64,000 nucleotides of DNA from Climacteris rufus (Eukaryota > Chordata > Aves > Passeriformes > Climacteridae), in the NCBI GenBank assembly GCA_013398175.1, contig VZRZ01004325.1:449799-513798 (forward strand), given 5' to 3'. Positions within the stretch are counted from its first letter, which is position 1; every line of letters starts with the position of its first letter. The notes beneath the pieces were generated by a model. It worked only from the letters and a program-made list of their open reading frames with translations, did not search any database and was not told the origin of the DNA. Made by a program: the position numbers and the translations under genes. Positions 10,565-23,410 of this stretch are shown here, piece after piece.

Positions 10565-13500
10565 ACCTGTCTTACATTGTGTCAATCTCTCTTTAATTTT
10601 CAGTGTGAACCGGTGGAGTCCAAAAGCAAAACATCATGGTGGTCCTGACTGAAAATAATCCTGATATGTCTGAAAAAAATGCAAAGAACACTTTATGAAT
10701 GCTAATCTTAGAAATGGGTATGGATATAGACATGAAAATATCATAAAAGTTAAGTTCTTCTATTGAAATCTTCTGTTAACAAGGCAAAAAGAATGGCACT
10801 GCCAGGAAACAAGAAAAATACTATTTGTTACAATACAGAGTATGCAACTCTTTTGAATCCTATAACTTTGTATATAATGAAGTTAAAATTAGTTCATTTA
10901 AAAAAAAAAAAAAAGAGAAGACCTTTAAGGTAGCAAAGTTTCCTTTAGGAAATTTCTATTAGTACTGTAGTAAACCTAGCATTTTCTGTGCTGTGTGTTG
11001 TATCAGAGGGTGGAAGTAACCAACAGGCTTGTCATGCCCTGTTCATTTTGCCCTTTAGATTATTGCCCTTTCTTTGCCCTTGTTGTTTCCTTTCTTTTTG
11101 TTTCATTTTGATTTTTTAAAGTGGTTTTTATTGTGTATATTATTCTTGATGTTGGTACTTTCTTTCTGCGTGTTCACATTAACTGCTGTAGCAGGCCTGG
11201 CTGGGCTCTTTGGATGCTACAGATTCCAAATGATTAATAAAAACACTGCTGGGAGACTATTGCAGCAAAGGCAGCACCAGACTATGGAGAGAAGAGCAGT
11301 AATAGCATCCAGGAGTTCCTGAGCTTTCAGCTCAGACCAGCCACCAGCCCTCCTCATGTAAATTGCTTCACATCTTGCTGCTCTTATCCTCATTACTTAG
11401 AGAAAATAATACTTTCCCAGTATAGTGTAAGATGACTATAGATAATAGAGAATCTCTATAAGCCTTTAAAAGGAAGAAAGTGTCATTAAGCAGGTTTTTT
11501 ACTACCATGCACATCTTTGTTTTAAGTCTTCTTTTCAAAAAAATCCCCATTACTTAAGAAATTACACTCATTGTCTCGTGCAGGAATTAGACTGGTGTTG
11601 TTTTAGCATTAGACTGACATTAATAACCTGGAGTGTGGATTAGAGATGGGAGCTACTGCACACAGTATGTATCTGTGGAGTAGTGGAAATAGGGAAATCC
11701 CTTCAGGATCACCAGATAACCAGTGGGAACTGGAGGGCAGTGCATCATGAACAGCACATCCAACATTCTGCTCATGGGACAAACTCTAAATCAAATATCT
11801 TGTGGTCAGCTGCAGAGCAGCACAAACATCCATTCCTGATTTCCTTTCCCTCTGCCTCCAAAACGATTTTGTACCACTACCAGGCTGGGTATTGTGAATT
11901 TGAACAAATACATGCATCATCCTTTTGCAAAGAGCTTCCGTGCACAGCTTCTAATTAAATGATTTTAATCATTCCCATTCAATCAACCTACATAAACATC
12001 AAATATCAAAAAGGAATCTCTGTTCCTTTAGTCCTTTGCTGCTTCCACAGAATTGTTCTCAGCAATATAAACGATGTTTGTTCTCCTGTTCCTGCATCTC
12101 CGGATAATGAGCAGTTTTATTATAGTTGAAGCATTATCCCAGCATGTATTTGCAAGAAGTATATGACAATGAAATAGTAATTTTTCATTATTTTTCTTAA
12201 TATCTTTAGACCATCTATGCATCTGATAAATATTTATACTCAGCTTTGTATAAAAATATGTTCCTTTCTCGTAAATTAACCTCCACTGCAGTTGCTTTAT
12301 ATGACTATTTTCTCTCTTTTTATCCATCATAAAGCTGTTTTTAAGGTCATCTCAGTATTTTGCATGAATGCTTTTTCTTCTCTATGTTTCTTAGGAACGT
12401 GTGTTATGGACAAAGGAAGCATTATTTATGCAGGGTAATTTTAAGTTTTACTTTAGATCTATTGCAGACTGCTGCAAACATTTTGTTTTCTTTTAATCTA
12501 TATCTTAGTGATGAAATTATAATGATACTTTTAGAAGCATTACTTATCTTGTTTTCAAGTAGACTGTATCATAAAAGGGGTATCATGAGATATTCAAAAT
12601 GATTCTGTTTCTTACAAGACTTGTCCCTTTTTTTATTTGAATGTCCCCATAGCACACAAGGTTCATTACAACTAATTATTGTGGTTACACCTGGATGTAT
12701 GATGTAGTTCCCAAAAGGAAAAAAAAATCTATTATATTGTTTTCTGCAAAGAGAAACTCTGAGGCAGAAAGTTTGGCTAATCTGGGGGAATGACTGCACC
12801 AAAATACTTCCTGTAAATAATAACAACTGTATCATTTTCAGGAGTAAGAAAACAAGCATGAGAGGTCTGAGTGCCAGAGGGATGTGTGTGGGTCTCTTGT
12901 TTCTCTTTATTTTTTAAACTTTATTCTCCTTCACAGCAAATATTAAAGCTGAGAACAGTTCTCCTGATGTGGGCATTGTTTTCTTCTTCTGGTGTTGATA
13001 CATTTATAATGGCGGTGGTTAGACAATTCACATGAAGTGCACTCTCCTGTTTTAATTTTGGTCTCATAAAAATAGAGATTCTCTATCAGAAGTGTGTAAT
13101 AGAAGACAATGAGATGATACACAGAAAGGAAATAACAGGCAGGAAGAGAAAGAGAAGCTATATTCCATCCAAAAAATATCTCTGTGTAGCACTTAGCACT
13201 AATTATGAGGAAGTGAACATATTGCCCTGTAAAATCTTTACGGGTAAAATTCAGATGTTTGTTGCTGCATCCTAATCCTTTTTGTTTTATAGGTTTCTGG
13301 AATGATGGAATTTCAATTTAATGGTGTTTAGTGGATTTATTTTCAGAATTGTGAATCTCCTGGTCACGAATCTCATTAATGCAGATTAAGTGTCAGGCAC
13401 ATTGTCTTAGTGACCAGAATGGGCTCACTGGTTTATATCTTCTGAATGCCCCTTGCTCCATGCAAGGAAAGAGTCACTGGCAATCTGGGAAATATAGAAA

Positions 13501-16500
13501 ATGTATGTGGGATGAGTCTGTTTCTTTCCAATTTAAGAAAGTTAAGACCTGTGTCTTCATTGCAGACCTTTTCAGGCAATTTAAACTGCAATGTGTACAT
13601 ATTTCATACCAGGCTGTGATAGTTTTCTATATTTTTATTAATATACTCTTGATTTTTGGATAATTCCCAAGTATTTGTTATTCTGTTTTCTCCTCATCTG
13701 CATGTTACACATGGCCTTGCACAAATCTTGGTACATTAAATGTAATTGGCAGTATTATTGATATTTGCAGGTATGCCCTGTTTCAAAGGATTGCATTGTA
13801 GTGAGCAGTTATTTCACTTAATCATCCTTTTTCCTTTGCCAGTGTAGGCTAGGTTAACTCCACTGATCACTAAATGAGACTTTGAACTTATATTTTTGTT
13901 GCCAGTGATGTCAGAATTCATATGAAGGAATTAATATGAAACCTTTTATATACAGAGTGGAAAAACACAGTTCAGTGAATGCCACCTGTTTACAGGGTGG
14001 TCTTGGTATTGAGAAAAATCTGTTCTGCTTCACAACTCCTTATTGTATGATATAGGACCCACGAGAGTTTGGTGCCCTTAGCACGTGTAGGAATGAAGGC
14101 AGAAATGTTTCAAGAGATGTCACAATTGTGCATTGTTTTGTATTTTTGCTGTTTTCAAGTACTTTTGCTTTCAACAACACCTTCGTCCTGCCAGGAGAAG
14201 AAAGACAAATGAGTTTTGTGTGTATGTAGAGCATTCACCTGTATGTTCCAAGGCAGCTTTGTGCTTCACAGGAGAGCAACACAGGGCTCTGGGGCAGTTC
14301 TAGTGATACAAAAGTAGTTAAAAACAACAGCCCAAAGCCTGGATTTAAAATTCCCAACAGGTGGAACAGAGCTTTTGCACTTGCCAATGTATTTCAAGGC
14401 TTTAACTGCTGTAAAGAAAATCCTTTTGTTGCTGTTTTCAGAGCATAGCATTTGCTGAGGAGTTAATTATGTAAGAAAAATCAGTAGTTACTAAACAGGA
14501 AAATGTTTAGTTGTGTGGCAACTGTAAATGAAGGAAGGAAATCATGGTCAGAGGTGGTAGAATAACCTGGCATGTAAATGGCTAATATTGTGAGTCTTGC
14601 ATGCAGCATGCAAAGCATTTAACAAAACAATAATTTCCACATTTCCCCAAACATATACTTTCAGTTTGCTTCAGTGGTACATTAAAGTGATGGAAGTGTC
14701 GTAATAGTTGCAATTTTGTTTAGTTTAAAAGACTACCTGTTAGCAGAATTATATTATACCAGAAGTTTTGAGATGTTGAACTGAAGTTTTATAAGTCATT
14801 AACCTGAATTTTTTTTAAAGGAGAAAGACTTATTTTTTTTCAAGTACCTAATTAAAAGTTGATTTTTTTGAAGTTGTATTTTGTCTATAAATTAATGTTA
14901 CAAATAGTTATTGCCTATGCCTAAAAGGGAGACTTTTGGATTCTCTTGAAAATGTGTTCATTTTTCCTTTTGTGCTTAGAGGTAAATGTGGTTTTGATTA
15001 TAAAACACATTTTTATATGTATTTTTACTTTCTGTGATAGGGTGGGCTGGCTGACTTTTGCCTATACTGATTAACAGAAAACTTCAAGCTTTACATCACC
15101 CAAAATTTTGATGGCAGCCTATAAACTTATAGGCTTCAAAATTCTAAGTAAGGATATAGATATTATTGAATAGTTTGATGCTGAAATGGTACTATTACCT
15201 TAATCTTATATCATCCCTTTCCTCTTGCTGTGTGTACAAAGTTTCCCTGAAGAGTTATGTGTGCTTTTGATGCCCAGAACGTGTTGAAGTAGCCTTTGCC
15301 TAAATAAGTGCTCTGTACTTTTGGTTCTTTCAGGCCAATGTCTCTGGCTTAAGATCTGAAATTAGTTGCAATGATCAATATTTCTTTCTTCCCCCCATAA
15401 TTCTTAAAGAACTTTGAAAACTGAAAAACTGACTCCCAAAGGTGATTGAAACTTGTAATTTCATTTTGCTCGACGTGAAGTTATATAATCCTTCAGCACA
15501 TTACATGGTTCTCCTGTGGCATTAGGGTATTAGTACTAATGGAAAGACATAGTTATTACAAACAATTCCAAATTTCACAGTGTGTATCTTAATAGCAGAA
15601 AGGGATTTTCTTTATTAAAAAGAAGAATGGGTGGCAAAATCAGGAAGAAATGCTTGCTACCTAGGATGATCCCCTGGAGGCTTAATCACTGAAAAAACAA
15701 ATAGGAGGTAAATGTTCAAGATGTTTACAGGTTAAACATTCCATAAGTGTCTTTTAAATAAGAGTATCTGCAGCCTTGGAGCAGCTAATTGCTCAAGAAT
15801 CACAGCCATTTATGCTGCCTCATTTTCCCCTGGGATCGACACTCACAACAGGATAATTCTTACCCTGATATAAGTGTCACAGTAGGGACTCAGTGTAATT
15901 TGCTGATATGATATCAAAAATAGCATTAAGGTAATTACATTTTGTACTTCTAATGTTTCATGGGTAATAATATAACTGAAAATTACTCTATTTTTGCTTG
16001 TAGTAACCTGGCCTTTCCCCCACCAGAACCACTTCTTTTCCTCTTTTACCTCTTAAGGTACAGCAGTGAAGTTACTTGAAAGTTTTGGGGATTTTTAGCA
16101 TCTTCAATGCAGAATTGCATCCAATAATCAGAGCTGAAGTACAAACTGAGGTAAGTTTGACTTGGGACATGTTTTGTAGACTAAAATGATGCATTGTGTG
16201 ACGTGTCTCCAGTACTGTTCCATTGCAGTTCAAAGTGAACCCTTTGTTCCTGTTGTTCTCTGGAAGAAAAGTAAAATGAATAGATTGTTTTGTTATTTTT
16301 GTTTGGAGGTATTTCAATTGATAAAATTAAAACATTGTGTTGCAAAATTAACTTTAACTTTTGAATGGTGAAGCCTAAGCAAGAAGTTCAGTATTTGCAG
16401 CTCTTGGGATTACCTGCTCATGGAGTTGTTCTTACATCCTTGGATAATGAATGCAATGGAAAAGTGACTACCCCAGGAAAACCAGACCTTGGTTTGTTGG

Positions 16501-17446
16501 AAATTGGCATAGAGATCTGGATTTGAATTGATGTCCTTTAGTTTACACCAGGTGACAGAATGACCTGAGTGTTGCTCACTTGGGTCACCAGGGACAAAGG
16601 AAAAGGACATAATTATCATTTAACTCAGGTCAACCAGAGATTTTGCAAAGCACTCTGAGCATCTCAGAATTAAAGCCTAGAAATGAAGGCTAATTCAGAT
16701 GATGTATTTGAGGGCTCTTCTGCAATGGACTAAGTCATACAGAGAAAAAAGAGGCACATTTGAATATAATTTTATTTTGCCATTGAACAGTGCTAGGGAC
16801 CCTTTTTGCAGATAGACAAACGCTTGTCATTACTTTATGCTCAAAGGCAACATTGAAAGTGACCTGGAACAGGCAGGAACTGACTTTTTTCTACTAATAT
16901 GATATGAAAGTTTTATCGTATTAGGAATTTTCTGTCATGGTGGATTAGTATCAGGTCATATTAACGTTCATTTCTACTAACTTACAATGAAATGTGCTAA
17001 CGTGACTACACTATCACATGAGAAAAAAAGCAGAATGATTTTATATTAATGTGATACCATAGAAAGATTTCAATACCTCTCTCCCATGACAAGTAGGAAG
17101 AGGTTAAAAATAAAAGAAAATATAATGGCTTGGGACAAGGATTTTGTGTGGGGGGTTTTTCCCAGGGATGAAACTCCTTCCCTCACCCTCCCCACCCCCA
17201 ACATCATGTCTATATTTATTTAATGGTTTCTGGATTTTTGAAGTGATTAATTTTGAAGCAGTTTGGGCCTGATTTCGTAATTATGGTTGCTTTCCCATTT
17301 CTAACTAAAAGTCATTGGGAGCAGCAAATAATGAGTACCTACACAAAACAACCCAAGGTGATCCAGGCTGATTATCCCTTTACTTTCAGCAAAGCAGGTG
17401 TTGACTTCTCAAAATGTTGATCTAGAAGCAAAATTTAAAAAAAAAT

Positions 17447-17509
17447 AAAAAAGAAAAAAGATGGGGGGAAGAAAAGAGAGGGGAGGGAGGAAAAAAGGAA
17501 AAAGAAAAG
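17447..17509 (+). repeat. Polypurine tract
   Basis: Purines only from 17447 to 17461, a single T at 17462, then 47 uninterrupted purines to 17509. An A-rich start gives way to G-rich clusters. Mirror-like polypurine runs can form triplex (H-DNA) structures and change length readily. Confidence 0.85.
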
Positions 17510-20500
17510 CCATCATGTTGTGTCCATGCTCCATTATGCACAGAGTACTGTGGCCAGAAATAATTAACAAGCACAAAGGGTGGCAGTTAGTCATTTGGCT
17601 GTATGGTTGTACCTGCAAGGTTTCTTTCATCTGGAGCCAAAATCTGATAAAAATGGATAATGTTTGAAATGTTCAGTCTTATCTAAATTGTGACCCGAAA
17701 AAGCCTGGGTTTAATCTTGGCCCCAAACTTCATATGGGGCAAAGTAGATGAGTTTGGCTCCTAGATTTAAATTCAAGTAATCCCTAATTCTGAAAGTCTG
17801 TACTGTGGTTTTCAATGTTATCTTTTTGACAAAGCTAACAGTTCTAAATCTTTGCTCTAAAATAAAAGGGATCAAAACCTTTTAAAAACTCTAAAAAATG
17901 GGATAAATTCAAGCAGACTTATTTTTAAAAGGGCAGGATTGCCTCATTAGATGACATCCATGAATAAGACTGGATTTCCTTCTAGAAGGTGATGAAATGT
18001 ATTTACAGCCTGTCAGAGGACATGTGCACTCCTCTTGTTGCATGTGCAGCCCTTTGCTTCAGGCCCTTGGCAGGTAAGGGGAGGAGAACAGCACCCCATC
18101 ACCCTCCCTTTTCTAGTGAGAAGGGAACTCAATGCAAAAATACTCAAAAAGAGCATTTTTCTGTTGCAATTCTAAATAATAGCAGTGCCCTTGTGACTGG
18201 TGTGGGGCCAGTTGTCCTTTTGCTGTTTGTCGTGCTGGCCCTGCGTGGGTTGTGCAGTGACGGCTTCCAGGAGGACCGTGGAGCTGCAGGGCAGGGCTGG
18301 AGGTGTTGTGCCAGCTCTTGTGTTTTAACACCTACAAATGAGATAGGCCTTTGTGCTCCAAAGAGTGGGAAGGGCAGGCAGAGGTGGTGGGCTCCCTCTC
18401 TCCATCACTGAAATGGAGACTTCAGTACTGCTGTCAAGCTAGGGAACAAGTTTCCCAAATTTTCCACCGATCCAGGTTGTTCCAATTGCTTTTATGACTA
18501 GGTCATGGTGGTGCTGATCTGTTTGGCACTCAGAGATACAAAAATAGGTGGACTCTATCCTGGTAATTTGGAACTTGAAATGCTCTGCATCATTCAAAAT
18601 ACTGATTTGGGAATCTAGTGCAAGCAAACCTCCTAATCCATGGCTTATCAGAGGGGTAATAGCCAGCTGGTAATGGATACTGGGGAGGAAGTGTGGAAGC
18701 CAAGTTGAGCTTGGTCTAAGATATGTAGAAGAACATTGTATTAGAGAGGGAAAACTGAAGTTTTTATGGCAGTATATTGAAAATACATTTGTTAATCATG
18801 TGTAGTAATTTAAAAGCTCTTGCAGGTTAGGGAACCTGGGCTCCTCATCTTCGTGCTGTGCCCGTGAGGTTCGGAAGCTTCTCATCAGCATGGCCTCAAT
18901 TAAAACAGCAGCACCACTATCTGTAGATTACTGCTTTCCATCATTTATACTGTGTTATCTCTCTCTTCAGACTGATTTTTAATTTTTATGTTTGCAATTA
19001 TAAGTGATTTATAGGAAAATTCATTACACGACCTGTCCAGAGTCATTAAATTCACCTAGGTTGAATAACCTGATGTTCACCTGGAAATAACCACATCCCT
19101 GACATTAACTCACTAAATTTTCAGCTACCTTAAAAGTATAGAGCTTATCTTTGCTTCTTTTTTTTCTCTCAAGTATAGTGGTGGGGGAGGAGGGAACATT
19201 TTTAATTCATAAGAGGTAATTAGCCAAGTCTGAAAGGTGTGCACTAATTAAAAAATGCTGTATATCTCATGTAGCTGATTGCAGCACAGGCTTCTGAATG
19301 GTAGGTATGGTTTTTTCCAAACACTGTTCAGTAATTTGAAATGTTATTAGGGGATTAACTTTCCATATGAAAAGCTAAACTAATACTTATTACACAGATT
19401 ATAACAGCAAGTGGCCTAAGAAGCTGTTGAGGCCATTATTTTGCTGGCTGCAGTCGCTGCCAAGGACCAAGGAGAGTGCTGGATCACCATCCCAGCCAGG
19501 GGAAGATTCAGAGCACCATCCTCTGCTGTTCCTCATCCTTCCCACCTCTGCCAACACGAGGCAAGCGGATGGGATCCATTTGGGAACATGCCTCCAAAAT
19601 GAAAAGGCAGAGGAGAAGAGGTGTGGGGATTGTTTTGCACTGTATTGTTCTGCTATGGTTGCAAATCAATTGAACTATGCTGATCTTATGAAAAATTTAG
19701 CTCTTTTGGAATGTTGTGATCATCTTATTTAGAAGTTAAATTTTAGGAAAAGACACATGTTTGCCATTTTGAGAAAACTGAGCAGTACACCATTAAATAT
19801 TTATTTTAGCTTGCTTTTAATACAGGGTAAAGTTGGTTTTTGCATCAGGATTTTTAAACCCCATTAAATATCTTGTTTTGATTTACTTTTTATGGTGATG
19901 GCAACTGTTTTTTCTTTCCTTCCCTCCTTCCCAGGTTTTATGCTCCTGCAGGGTCATATATCCTCTCTTTGTGTGACCTCTGATATTTGTTCAACACATG
20001 GAAAATTTAACTGGATTCCTCCAAGCTAAAAGCAGGAGGCTGTGGCTAGAGCTAAAGGCTTGTAGTTCCCATGAAAACCTCCCATTCCCTATGAACAGGG
20101 CAATAGCAAATGCAGACCTACTTTCAAATGAAGGCCCTGCAGCTGTGGATGTGGGAGTATGTGGAGCAGGAGAAGGAAGCTCCTAGATATCTCTGCAGAA
20201 TAAATCTGCACTTAAGTGTAGGGCTCACACTGGGGCTGTAAAATGCACACTAATCAGTAGATGGAAAATACCTGTGTACAGTTTGTGTTTCTAGGGAAAA
20301 TGTAACCCTGTTTTGGAAAGGAAAGGGCTAAATGATAAAGTTTGCTCATCTTTTTAATTCTGTGCCCTAGTTTAGCGTTTAATTCCAGCTCCACCTTCAC
20401 TACCAGCGCCACTCCCCCACTCCAACCCCCAAAAAAGAAAAAAAACCCTGCCACTGTTTTTAAAAGAAATTATTTTTATGTAAAAACGTATTAATTGCAT

Positions 20501-22170
20501 CATATTATTTATACAGAGTTATAGCCTTTGTTTTGGAAAGTACTTGGTCAATTCTTCATTAATAGCGTAAACCAGATTTCCTTATTTTTTTCTCTGCTTC
20601 TGTCTTCATACTGTTCTTCCTAAGAGGACTTGCATCTTCTCTTTAACAAGTGTCCAAATTATTTATTGAAAAGTAAATTATCTGCCTACCTTGTTAATCA
20701 AGACTTCCTTTGCTTTGCTTTTCAGTGCTGTTTCTGCTTGTAAAATTATAGCTCCAACGCCTCTGTTTGTGCTGATATATGATTGAATAGCTTATTGAAT
20801 GCACTTTGTCCACATTTCTGGAATACATTTGCTGTTCTAAATTTTTTAATGCATTTAGCTTCCAATATGAATCTTGGGGAAATGGCTCTGAACATCTCCA
20901 CATCAGGTTCCCATTGCGACCCTTTGTCTATCCTGGCAGTAATATCCTCTGAGATTTTCTCCTACAGGCATCTCTGAAACCCTTAATTGAACCACTAGTG
21001 TGCTTGTTTAAAGTGTTTCCCTCACTTGGCTTTCTAAAATGATTTTTAAGCTTTCCCTACACACATTTTCAGTTTCCCTAGCCTTTCCCTTAACTAATGG
21101 CATTACCATGGTCTCCTGTCTTCAGGGATCTCTCTTGAATTACATGAACTTGTAAAGTGTCAGTGAAGACTTCTCTCAATTTCTGTTCCCAGTTTTTTTC
21201 TCTCTTGGATAGCTGATGTCTAGTGTGTGGGCTTCCTTAGGGCTCAGTTATGAGTAGTGTGCATCCTTTTGCCAGAGAAGAAAGGGGTGTAAATCACTGC
21301 CTTGCTCCCTTGCATGGGCTGCCACTGAGCTGATATGGAAAATATGCTGTACCAGGAAAAAGTTGGCATTGGTGACATTAGCAGTGGATCAAGCAGTGAG
21401 TTCTTTTGACTGGTTATGTCAGGATATGCTAATATGGTGCTTGCATCCCTAGCTTAGTTGTCTAATCAAAGTTAGAAAACTTGAACTAAAATAGCAGTGA
21501 AGCTTTTAGGGTATAGCTCTGGTTTACACGTAAAGTCAAAATTTTGGGAAGCCTTGCAGAAAAAAATCAAAGATCTATAGAACACCTAGTGTGAGGATAA
21601 TTTTAAACTGTTTCTCTTCAAAATTTATTTTGGTTTAGAAAAAGCATGCAAAACCCCAAGGCTATCATAGGCCTTTGAATTTAGGACCTCAGCCAGGCAG
21701 CCCACAGAGCTCCCAGCACTGATAATGACAGCCAGGGAGAAGAAGGGCTGCTCCCTCCACTCCCACTGAATGGAGACGTGGTACAACACCTGCAGAAAGC
21801 AAGGGAAGGAATTGTCCCCCAAGTGCTGCTGCTGCAGAGGTGAGATTGCTCAGGCACTGGCAGAACCTCACACAGAACCACACATCACCTGGGCTGCTTA
21901 TTCAGTTTGTCTGAATGTGAGTCAAAGTACCTGCTTGGGGTGTGGTGTCAGTGCATAATTTGCTTTGATACAAGAAATTAGGAAAGGTTGGAAAAAGCCT
22001 AAAAAGCCCCTTTTAGGAGTATTCAGGTGTGCTGCACCAGATACAGTCGTATCTTGGAACAGTTGCAAATTAGTTCTTTAAATATTCCAAGTAGTCACTG
22101 CATTTTAGTTTGATGCTTTTCACTCTCATTCTGGAAAGTGAGATCTTAAAACTTCGGGTTTGACCCAATT

Positions 22171-22188
22171 AAAAAAAAAAAAAAAAAA
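22171..22188 (+). repeat. A18 homopolymer
   Basis: Eighteen consecutive A after GACCCAATT. No recognisable processed pseudogene or SINE body precedes it. Confidence 0.9.
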
Positions 22189-22844
22189 GCTAAAAAATCC
22201 AAACCAGGAAAAAGCCTTATACTGAGAGATTTTGACTGATCCACTTTCGGGTTTGTTTTTGTTTTGTTTTTTTTTTTAATTTGGTTTAGCCTTTTTCTTT
22301 TAATACTTGATCAAATCTTTCACTTCTGATATTCTATGGATGGATTCAAAAGCTTTTTTGTTTCGTCTTACATATTGTTCCGTATATCTGTCTTGAGCTG
22401 TGTTGGCTTCTCTTGTCATTTTGACACTGATTTACTGGAATGAACTTATATTTTAAACTCTGTTACTGTTCTTTAAATGCCTTCCATTCCACATTAACAT
22501 TTCTCAACAATAGTTAGTTCTAATTAGTTTTTTTCCAGCCTGTTTGTGAATCCAGCAGGATGTCCTCTGAAAACAAACTTACTGAAGAATATCAGATATT
22601 TTATGAAAATAAGTGATCAAGTGACTTTGCTCCTGGTAGTTCATCTGTGTTCTGTGTATGCTTGTATCTAATCATATATGTGTCTATTAGTCATTTAACT
22701 CCTAAAGGAGAAGTTTAATTCTACTAAAAACTCTGCCCTAGGGGCTAATCTTTTCAGTGACCTACAGCAAGTAGACTTTCAAAGGCTTATGAGTAGGTCA
22801 TAGATTTCCATTATGGTGTTCTGAGAGTTCTCACATAATCTGTC

Positions 22845-23410
22845 AGCAACTGAGCCCCAAAAAGCCACTCACTCAATTCCCCCAACACTGGGATGGGGAG
22901 AGAGTCAGAAAAGTGAGAAAATTTGTTTGTTGAGATACAGACAGTGTAATGGGGAAAGCCAAAGCAATCCATACAAGCCAAGCAAAGCAAGGAATTCACT
23001 CCCCACTTCCCAAGGGCAGACAAGTGCTCAGCCATTCCCAGGGAAGCAGGGCTCCATCACACATAGCAGTGACTTGGAGAGACAAACACCATCGCTCCAA
23101 ACACCGCCCTCTTCCTCCTGCTTCCCCCAGCTCTGCATGCTGAGCACGAGGCCGTTTGGTCTGGAACATCCCTTGGGCTGGTTGGGGTCAGCTGTCCCAG
23201 CTGTCCTCTCCCAGTTCCTTGTGCACCCCCAGCCCCTCTCTGGTGGGGTGGGCTGAGAGGCAGAAAAGGCCTTGGCTCTATGTAAGCCCTGCTCAGCAAA
23301 AACAAAAACATCCCTGACTTACCAACACTGTTTCCAGCAGATATCCAAACCACAGCCCTATACCAGCTACTATGGAAGAAAATAATTCTCTCTGAGTCAA
23401 AACCAGCACA
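22845..23410 (-). mobile_element. Solo LTR of an avian endogenous retrovirus (copy B)
   Basis: This is the second copy of the LTR family seen at 10024-10564, in the same orientation. It is better preserved at its 5' edge: reading the minus strand from 23410, it begins TGTGCTGGTTTTGA, the family's typical start with the TG terminal dinucleotide. The low-coordinate edge near 22845 (CAGCAACTGAGCCCC) is degraded and approximate. No retroviral coding region lies next to it. LTRs of this kind carry their own promoter and poly(A) signal and sometimes drive host transcripts, but there is no sign of that here. Confidence 0.85.

Larger units (their letters stand above)
10565..22844. other. Non-coding DNA between two solo LTRs
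   Basis: About 12.3 kb without a recognisable exon or retroviral internal region. Small features are A15 at 10900-10914, the purine tract at 17447-17509 and A18 at 22171-22188. Two AT-rich stretches, about 15770-15990 and 19030-19290, carry several TAATTG/TAATTA-type sites and could be conserved enhancers. That is untested here. Confidence 0.45.

Noticed and set aside
17989..18411. 140-codon plus-strand open frame
   Set aside because: It has no recognisable domain and lies in a GC-richer patch that lengthens chance frames. Nothing suggests splicing or conservation.
10024..23410. A full provirus bounded by the two LTRs
   Set aside because: The 12.3 kb between them shows no gag, pol or env similarity and is ordinary unique DNA, so two solo LTRs fit better.
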